Shown: positions 46,520 through 52,007 of the stretch, piece after piece
Layout of the letters: every line of letters starts with the position of its first letter
Position numbering within the stretch: position 1 is the stretch's first letter
DNA from: Xenorhabdus eapokensis
GTDB lineage: Bacteria > Pseudomonadota > Gammaproteobacteria > Enterobacterales > Enterobacteriaceae
Length of the DNA: 52,007 nt
Assembly: GCF_001908105.1 (NCBI RefSeq)
Contig: NZ_MKGQ01000020.1
Location: 18,365-70,371 of the forward strand
Reading direction: 5' to 3'
Notes under the pieces: model-generated
Told to the model about the DNA's origin: nothing
Databases searched by the model: none
Seen by the model: only the letters and a program-made list of their open reading frames with translations
Made by a program: the position numbers and the translations under genes

Positions 46520-46616
46520 GTGGATTTTCCATATAAAGATCATGATGCTGTAAAGGATCATTTGCTGTGAATGATCCGTGATCCAACTCAGTATAAGCTG
46601 GGATCTAAAAGCCTAG

Positions 46617-46625
46617 TTATTCACA
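46617..46625 (-). promoter_or_regulatory. DnaA box R2 of oriC
   Basis: TTATTCACA (one mismatch to TTATCCACA) in the position of E. coli R2. Confidence 0.8.
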
Positions 46626-46651
46626 GCCATTCAATTTGAACTGAGTTGTTA

Positions 46652-46660
46652 AATGGATAA
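46652..46660 (+). promoter_or_regulatory. DnaA box R3-like site of oriC
   Basis: AATGGATAA, a degenerate box followed by CTAC as in E. coli, where R3 is also a weak site. Confidence 0.65.
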
Positions 46661-46690
46661 CTACGGGTTAACCCCTGCTTTTCAGATAAG

Positions 46691-46699
46691 TTATCCACA
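46691..46699 (-). promoter_or_regulatory. DnaA box R4 of oriC
   Basis: TTATCCACA, a perfect box marking the mioC-side edge of oriC. Confidence 0.92.
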
Positions 46700-46724
46700 G
46701 TTGATCGTTATATTTTTAATCGGA

Positions 46725-47165
46725 TCAGAGTAACTTTGCCCACTCTTTAACCCATTCTTCGGCTGGATCTTCAGGAATTTCATGTTGCAGAATGTCAATT
46801 TCCAATCGATCGCCGATCCGTTTTGCTCCGTGATCTTCTAATAAGCGTTCCAGTGATCTTATCGCGCCACAGAATGTGTCATATTCGGAGCTGCCGATAC
46901 CGACTGCACCAAATGTGATATTGCTGAGATCCGGTTGCTGTTGTGTGATCTCATCTGCCAGAGATTGGAGATTATCAGGTAAGTCCCCAGCGCCATGCGT
47001 TGAAGTAACCACAAGCCATAATCCTTCAAGTGGAAGATCTTCCAATGAGGGGCCATGAAGCATCTCTGTTGAAAAGCCGTTATTTTCTAAGATCTCAGCT
47101 ATATGTTCTGCGACATATTCGGCGCTACCCATTGTGCTGCCACTGATTAAGGTTATTGTGCTCAT
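46725..47165 (-). CDS. mioC: FMN-binding flavoprotein MioC
   Basis: ATG 47165 is chosen (AAGGA 6 bases upstream; STITLISGSTMGSAEYVAE is the family start). The 146-residue flavodoxin-like protein has TSTHGAGDLPDNL and IGSSEYDTFCGA. Its transcription runs towards oriC as in E. coli. A DnaA box upstream (47226-47234) may control it. Confidence 0.95.
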   Translation of the reverse strand: MSTITLISGSTMGSAEYVAEHIAEILENNGFSTEMLHGPSLEDLPLEGLWLVVTSTHGAGDLPDNLQSLADEITQQQPDLSNITFGAVGIGSSEYDTFCGAIRSLERLLEDHGAKRIGDRLEIDILQHEIPEDPAEEWVKEWAKLL

Positions 47166-47225
47166 CATGATCCTTGCTAAATTAAAGAACAACTATTGTA
47201 CGCAGTGAATCTATTGGGATCTACC

Positions 47226-47234
47226 TGTGGATAA
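47226..47234 (+). promoter_or_regulatory. DnaA box upstream of mioC
   Basis: TGTGGATAA, a perfect box about 60 bases upstream of the mioC start. In E. coli a DnaA box lies in the mioC promoter and represses it. Confidence 0.75.
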
Positions 47235-47256
47235 TGTGGTTAACGGGTTTTTTGTT

Positions 47257-47718
47257 TTAAGGTTTTATTGTCCTCATTATCGGGTTTTGCAGGGAGATCA
47301 ACGTTTCTGTTGACTGGATTTCGTCGATAGTCTGGATCTTGTTGATAAGTACGTCCTGAAGGGTTTCTATGGATCGGCACATGACTTTAATGAAAATGCT
47401 GTAGTGCCCAGTGGTGTAATAAACTTCAACGACTTCATCAAGCATATCGAGTTTCTTCAATGCTGCCGGATAGTCTTTGGCGCTTTTCAAGATGATGCCG
47501 ATAAAGCAGCATACATCGAACCCCAGTTGCTTGGCACTGATATCCACCCGAGTCCCCGTAATGATCCCTGATTGCTTCATTTTTTCCACGCGGACATGAA
47601 TCGTCCCTGGGCTGACTGCAAATTTTTTGGCTAATTCAGCGTAAGGTGTACGTGCGTTCTCCATTAAAGCGTGAAGTATGTCACGGTCTAAATTATCGAT
47701 CTGATAAATTTCTGCCAT
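47257..47718 (-). CDS. asnC: Transcriptional regulator AsnC (Lrp/AsnC family)
   Basis: ATG 47718 is preceded by AGGGGTT and gives 153 residues as in E. coli. The N-terminal helix-turn-helix is NLDRDILHALMENARTPYAE followed by VSPGTIHVRVEKM, and a RAM effector domain follows (VEVYYTTGHYSIFIKV). It responds to asparagine and activates the divergent asnA. Confidence 0.95.
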   Translation of the reverse strand: MAEIYQIDNLDRDILHALMENARTPYAELAKKFAVSPGTIHVRVEKMKQSGIITGTRVDISAKQLGFDVCCFIGIILKSAKDYPAALKKLDMLDEVVEVYYTTGHYSIFIKVMCRSIETLQDVLINKIQTIDEIQSTETLISLQNPIMRTIKP

Positions 47719-47883
47719 TTTTAACCCCTGTTTTTGAATAATATTCATTTTTATAGTGTATAAATTATCATTTATAAACATTATGCAATATTTTTATTAT
47801 CAGATATTGAATTTGTACCTCATTTTGTTGCTTAATCTATACCAACAGGACACAGGGCCACTAAAAATTTTGAGAGCTGCATC

Positions 47884-48876
47884 ATGAAAACATCCTTTAT
47901 TGAGAAACAACAGCAGATTAGTTTTGTGAAATCATACTTTTCCCGTCTGTTAGAGAAACAACTTGGTTTGATCGAAGTTCAAGGACCGATCTTAAGTCGT
48001 CTTGGTGATGGTACTCAGGACAATTTATCTGGCCATGAAAAAGCGGTTCAGGTGAAAGTGAAAACTTTACCGGACGCCACCTTTGAAGTGGTTCATTCTC
48101 TGGCGAAATGGAAACGTAAAACATTAGGTCGCTTTGGTTTTCAGGCTGAACAAGGGTTGTATACTCACATGAAAGCTCTGCGTCCTGATGAAGATCGCTT
48201 GACACCTATCCACTCTGTCTTTGTTGATCAGTGGGATTGGGAGAAAGTGATGGGTGAAGGTCAGCGTTCACTCGACTATTTAAAACAGACAGTAGGTAAA
48301 ATCTACGAAGCAATAAAAGAAACACAACAAGCGGTAAGTAAGGAATTTGGTCTGGCACCGTTCCTGCCAGATCAAATTCACTTTATCCACAGTGAAGAGC
48401 TGCTGAAACGTTACCCTGATCTGGATGCTAAAGGTCGTGAGCGTGAGGCTGCTAAAGAGTTTGGTGCAATTTTCCTGATGGGCATTGGTGGTAAGCTGTC
48501 TGATGATCAGGCTCATGATGTACGCGCGCCGGATTATGACGATTGGACTACACAAAACTGTGATGGTTTCTCTGGCCTGAACGGTGACATTATTGTCTGG
48601 AACCCAGTTTTACAGGATGCTTTTGAAATTTCGTCAATGGGTATCCGTGTTGATGCAGAGGCTCTGAAACGTCAGCTTGCACTAACTGGTGACGAAGATC
48701 GCCTGCAATATGATTGGCACCAGGCGTTGATCAAAGGTGATATGCCACAATCTATCGGTGGTGGTATCGGTCAATCCCGTTTGGTGATGTTGTTGCTACA
48801 AATGGCACATATCGGTCAGGTTCAGTGCGGTGTTTGGTCACCTGAAATTATTGAATCAGTTGAAGGTGTACTCTAA
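47884..48876 (+). CDS. asnA: Ammonia-dependent aspartate--ammonia ligase (asparagine synthetase A)
   Basis: The 330-residue enzyme is typical of AsnA, begins [19 protein letters not shown], and has the class II aminoacyl-tRNA-synthetase-like core ([31 protein letters not shown] ending as [17 protein letters not shown]). It makes asparagine from aspartate, ATP and ammonia. It is divergent from asnC with the shared promoter at 47719-47883. Its stop lies three bases from the convergent viaA stop, with no visible terminator. Confidence 0.97.
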   Translation: MKTSFIEKQQQISFVKSYFSRLLEKQLGLIEVQGPILSRLGDGTQDNLSGHEKAVQVKVKTLPDATFEVVHSLAKWKRKTLGRFGFQAEQGLYTHMKALRPDEDRLTPIHSVFVDQWDWEKVMGEGQRSLDYLKQTVGKIYEAIKETQQAVSKEFGLAPFLPDQIHFIHSEELLKRYPDLDAKGREREAAKEFGAIFLMGIGGKLSDDQAHDVRAPDYDDWTTQNCDGFSGLNGDIIVWNPVLQDAFEISSMGIRVDAEALKRQLALTGDEDRLQYDWHQALIKGDMPQSIGGGIGQSRLVMLLLQMAHIGQVQCGVWSPEIIESVEGVL

Positions 48877-48879
48877 GTT

Positions 48880-50337
48880 TTAATTTCGCCACCTTCTTCG
48901 TAAACGGCTTGTAAGCCCGGTATCAAAATGCCAGATATGGTTGAATATTTGCATAATACCGGGTTTTCCATAGTGGGAAAGGGAGATCGCATGGAAGCGG
49001 TGTTGTTGATGCTGTTGCAGATTTTTTATCTGATGGATTAGGGAGCCTGGCAAGCGTTGGGCAATGAAATCTGAAATAACAACAGCATCAGCATCTTCCC
49101 AAGTGTTTTCTTTCATTTTTTTAACGGTTGCATCTAAACAAGATGCCAGATCGGTTCCTCCCCTAAATGTTTGCCCCAGAAAATGCATTGCTTGAGTTAG
49201 CCCATCCGGCGATGTTAAGTCATAATGAACGAGTTGGGTCGAAAACAACATGATATGACAGTGACGATTATCCGCTAGTGCGATACGCATCAAAGCCAGA
49301 CAGAATGCTTTGGCACACTGCTCATTAAACCCCCCCATTGATCCTGAAGTATCAACACAAATAATAAATGGCCCCTGAGGCTGTTTTTTATTGTGGTGAT
49401 GTGTGATGGGTTTGAGTGTGGTTTTTGTTTGCCAGTCGTCTCCTTGTAAGTGATAGGACAGTAATTTTTTCTCCACCAGCCGCCGATAAAATTCGTATTG
49501 CAACTCTTCAATACCCAGCATAGCTAGCTCAGTGGGTAATAACCTTAAGATGTCATCACTTTGTCTAATCCCACTAATTTGCTCAGGTATAGTATCTGGT
49601 ATTCTTTCGAATCGGGTGAATGGTTTCAGGATTGGATTTTCTTTAGGAATTGATTGCGCTGCCCGACTGCGGCCAAGTAATTGTGCCAGTTTTTCCAGCT
49701 CAGGTTGCTGTTTGAGAAAGTCAGCATAGAGAGTCAATAGTCGTATATTTTGCGTAGTCAGGTGAAGTTGTCCTTTACTCATATCCCATAATCTACCTGC
49801 CGCGTGATCATTGTGATCAAATATGGGATCAAGGTTACCACTTAGGGTCAATCGTTTTTGGATCTCTGCAAGTAGTTGCTCTTTTTCTTGTTCTAATAGT
49901 GTCTTATTAAATGCCGTCGTTTGCAGGATCAAGCTGCGCCGCCAGCGTTGGATAAACAATATTTGTTCTGAAGAGGTGGATTCAGAGAATACTTTGAGTA
50001 GTGTATCGGCTTCTTTGGCAAAGGGAGATTCGAGTTGTTGAAGTTTCTCTACGATATTAGGTAACTGTTGATAGAAATCGGCCGTGTCAATTGATTGTAT
50101 GTGTTGGTATAACTGAAACTCTTCGGCCAATGAAGCAGGAATAAGCGTCTGTTTTATTTTCTGCTGTAATATTTGTTGCCATGAAGGGAGATCTTTTAGT
50201 AATGCGTTTTTAAGCCTTGGAAACTTCCCAAAGAAAACAACTAACTGAGGAGTACCTAACAGTGCCAAAATGATCTCTTCGATCAGCTCGCTTTCGTTGA
50301 TAGAAAGTAAGAGATCGAGTGTGGCTAGTGTTAACAT
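48880..50337 (-). CDS. viaA: VWA-domain protein ViaA (RavA partner)
   Basis: The 485-residue protein has a C-terminal von Willebrand A domain with MIDAS motif [13 protein letters not shown] and an N-terminal helical domain. ViaA associates with the RavA ATPase; in E. coli the pair is linked to aminoglycoside uptake and respiratory complexes. It is 4 bases after ravA. Confidence 0.95.
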   Translation of the reverse strand: MLTLATLDLLLSINESELIEEIILALLGTPQLVVFFGKFPRLKNALLKDLPSWQQILQQKIKQTLIPASLAEEFQLYQHIQSIDTADFYQQLPNIVEKLQQLESPFAKEADTLLKVFSESTSSEQILFIQRWRRSLILQTTAFNKTLLEQEKEQLLAEIQKRLTLSGNLDPIFDHNDHAAGRLWDMSKGQLHLTTQNIRLLTLYADFLKQQPELEKLAQLLGRSRAAQSIPKENPILKPFTRFERIPDTIPEQISGIRQSDDILRLLPTELAMLGIEELQYEFYRRLVEKKLLSYHLQGDDWQTKTTLKPITHHHNKKQPQGPFIICVDTSGSMGGFNEQCAKAFCLALMRIALADNRHCHIMLFSTQLVHYDLTSPDGLTQAMHFLGQTFRGGTDLASCLDATVKKMKENTWEDADAVVISDFIAQRLPGSLIHQIKNLQQHQQHRFHAISLSHYGKPGIMQIFNHIWHFDTGLTSRLRRRWRN

Positions 50338-50341
50338 GTTG

Positions 50342-51832
50342 CTATCCCATTTTTGATTTCAATTGTTTCTGTTTTTCGGTTAATTGCAGGAAACTCTGTT
50401 CAATGCTGGCAAGCCAATGTGCTTCGGTAAATAAACAGGGTTGATGCTGCTTAAACAGATAGCGTTGTTGTTGAATTTCATCGCTGATAGATGCCAGCTT
50501 TTCACGCCACTCTGTATTCGTGCTTTTTGAGGGGGAAGATAGGCAGAGAACAGCGCTATTACGGCTAATATCCAGTATGGTAAGCTGATTTTTTTCGTTG
50601 ATTTCTGCTGTGATGGTCTGCGGGAAACCTATGCCATTTAAGCAGGCAGGGAGTTCTCCAGTATTATTTTTTAGGGTATTTTCCAGGGATTTTTTATCTA
50701 TTTCGATGAAATTGACTTCAATATCATGCATATGTAATGAAGGATGTAAAAACAGAGTCAGTTTTTCATCTGCAATATCTTCGGGCAATGAATAAAGGGG
50801 CTTGCGGCCAAACAGAGAGGATTTGGAGACTAATTGCAGGGGATGATGGTCATTTTCGTCTTGGTTGGACTGTACCCATTGCTGGTATAACTTCTCCATT
50901 TTTTGCATAAGGAAACGTTGCAGATAAGCCTGCTCTGTTAATAAAGCATGTAAGAATTGAGATAACAGTTTTAAGGTGTTCAAGTTATGCCATAGGCAAT
51001 CTTTTAATAGCACCACATCTAACGGAGATATCTCACTTCTGCCACTGAAAAAGGCGCTGGCTTGTAGTAAACGAATAGATTTTTTCCAACGGCGATCTGA
51101 GACATCAGCCGTACTCTCTGTGGCATTTATTTGTTGGCGTAATTGATAAATCAGTTCGAAGATATGATCTGGCAGGAATACATGGTTAATCTTGTCTTGC
51201 CATTGATGAAATTCGTCATCGGTGATTTGAATATGGGCAGGCACAGGATTGCTATTTTCGTTGTTTCGGTCAGTCAGTAAGGCACGAAAATTTTTCTTTT
51301 CCTGAATCTTGTCTAGCCAGAGTCGGATTAACATGCGATCGTAGAGCGCTTCCAGACTGCTATCATTGTCTGGGAGTTCGTTGGATGCTGTAACCAGTAA
51401 ACGCATTGGTAGCTGTTCCTCTTGGCTGCCATTTCTGAATTTCTTTTCATTGATCGCGGTAAGTAACGTATTCAAAATAGCAGGGCCTGCTTTCCAAATT
51501 TCATCCAAGAAAACGATTTCTGCTGCGGGTAAATAACCTTCGGTAAGGCGCTGATAACGCCCTTCATCTTTGAGTGCCTGGATGGAAAGGGGGCCGAAGA
51601 TCTCTTCTGGGGTGGAAAAACGGGTCATCAGATATTCAAAAGCGCGTGCGTTTTGAAATGCAAACTTGAGCCGACGCGCGATAAGGCTTTTGGCTATTCC
51701 TGGCGGTCCAAGAAGAAAAATGCTCTCTCCACATAAGGCGGCCAGCAGGCACAGGCGAATAACTTGCTGTCTTTCATATAGACCGCTTTCTAAATACTGA
51801 CCTAATCGGGATATTTTCTCGACCAATTGCAT
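50342..51832 (-). CDS. ravA: MoxR-family AAA+ ATPase RavA
   Basis: The 496-residue protein has Walker [12 protein letters not shown] (about residue 42), [15 protein letters not shown] and Walker [16 protein letters not shown]. The C-terminal LARA-type region binds lysine decarboxylase LdcI in E. coli. It heads the ravA-viaA operon. Only about 44 bases separate its start from the insertion sequence at the right edge, so the native promoter may be displaced or shared. Confidence 0.95.
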   Translation of the reverse strand: MQLVEKISRLGQYLESGLYERQQVIRLCLLAALCGESIFLLGPPGIAKSLIARRLKFAFQNARAFEYLMTRFSTPEEIFGPLSIQALKDEGRYQRLTEGYLPAAEIVFLDEIWKAGPAILNTLLTAINEKKFRNGSQEEQLPMRLLVTASNELPDNDSSLEALYDRMLIRLWLDKIQEKKNFRALLTDRNNENSNPVPAHIQITDDEFHQWQDKINHVFLPDHIFELIYQLRQQINATESTADVSDRRWKKSIRLLQASAFFSGRSEISPLDVVLLKDCLWHNLNTLKLLSQFLHALLTEQAYLQRFLMQKMEKLYQQWVQSNQDENDHHPLQLVSKSSLFGRKPLYSLPEDIADEKLTLFLHPSLHMHDIEVNFIEIDKKSLENTLKNNTGELPACLNGIGFPQTITAEINEKNQLTILDISRNSAVLCLSSPSKSTNTEWREKLASISDEIQQQRYLFKQHQPCLFTEAHWLASIEQSFLQLTEKQKQLKSKMG

Positions 51833-51876
51833 ATTATTTACACCAAGGTTCGAATAGTTACCTCCCTTTATTTATA

Positions 51877-52007
51877 GGGCGTGTTGATGTTTTGTGAGGG
51901 ATTATTAAACAGCATGATGATTTGGTATAATTACTTTCGCCAAAAAACAACCAGACCTCACCATCATGCCGCGAACTATGTTAACAGATCTCCAATGGAA
52001 TAAGCTA
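51877..52007 (+). mobile_element. Left end of an insertion sequence (cut by the window)
   Basis: From about 51877 (GGGCGTGTTGATGTTTTG) a short leader precedes a transposase start at 51966. The exact terminal repeat cannot be confirmed because the other end is outside. In E. coli ravA is followed by kup on this side, so the element has probably inserted between them. Confidence 0.55.
51966..52007 (+). CDS. Transposase N-terminus, probably IS5-family (partial)
   Basis: Fourteen codons are visible, MPRTMLTDLQWNKL, typical of the start of IS5-group DDE transposases. The gene runs off the right edge. Family assignment rests on these residues alone. Confidence 0.55.
   Translation, partial: MPRTMLTDLQWNKL

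Larger units (their letters stand above)
46435..46705 (+). other. oriC: Chromosomal replication origin oriC
   Basis: The region between mnmG and mioC aligns by eye with E. coli oriC: an AT-rich unwinding element of three 13-mers, then R1, an IHF-type stretch, R2, an R3-like box and R4, in the same order. About a dozen GATC sites for Dam/SeqA are present. No gene is present from 46350 to 46724. Confidence 0.95.

Noticed and set aside
46257..46553. 98-codon plus-strand frame entering oriC
   Set aside because: Overlaps the mnmG start and the origin 13-mers; explained by those features.

Overview
The window is a chromosomal origin region from an enterobacterium of the order Enterobacterales. Moderate-to-low GC, the DnaA/AtpI/MioC/AsnC sequences, and an E. 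coli-type gene order around the origin (mnmG-oriC-mioC-asnC-asnA-viaA-ravA; atpIBEFHAGDC-glmU-glmS; mnmE-yidC-yidD-rnpA-rpmH/dnaA-dnaN-recF-gyrB) suggest Morganellaceae, most likely Xenorhabdus or Photorhabdus. The genus is an inference from general recognition, not from a search.

Layout. (1) 1-10713, plus strand: part of a biosynthetic cluster. It holds the tail of one probable ketosynthase, then a ketosynthase, a ketosynthase-like protein without the active-site cysteine, a complete FabF-like ketosynthase, a short N-terminal-only ketosynthase, a 947-residue aminotransferase/acyl-ACP-reductase fusion, two short-chain dehydrogenases, a flavodoxin-fold quinone reductase and a saccharopine-dehydrogenase-like oxidoreductase. 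The fusion implies reductive release of an acyl-ACP as an aldehyde followed by transamination, giving a primary amine. (2) 10818-14638, minus strand: mnmE, yidC, yidD, rnpA, rpmH. (3) 14639-15370: divergent control region with a perfect DnaA box. (4) 15371-21406, plus strand: dnaA, dnaN, recF, gyrB. (5) 21483-32425, minus strand: a variable block with asd, a Baeyer-Villiger-type flavin monooxygenase, a GNAT-toxin/DUF1778-antitoxin pair and a type I restriction-modification system (hsdR, hsdS, hsdM). It lies directly downstream of glmS, the classical attTn7 hotspot. (6) 32753-43216, minus strand: glmS, glmU and the complete ATP synthase operon, with a strong terminator after atpC. (7) 43217-43827: AT-rich spacer with the atp promoter, a CRP-like site and a large perfect hairpin. 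(8) 43828-46349: rsmG and mnmG. (9) 46350-46724: oriC, with three AT-rich 13-mers, R1, R2, R3-like and R4 DnaA boxes and dense GATC sites. (10) 46725-51832: mioC, asnC, divergent asnA, then viaA and ravA. (11) 51877-52007: the left edge of an insertion sequence beginning a transposase gene.

The core regions look ordinary and intact. The accessory material is concentrated at the left edge (amine-forming fatty acid/polyketide-like cluster), between gyrB and glmS (defence and toxin-antitoxin genes) and at the right edge (insertion sequence next to ravA). The best candidate for an undescribed system is the left-edge cluster, which continues beyond the window.
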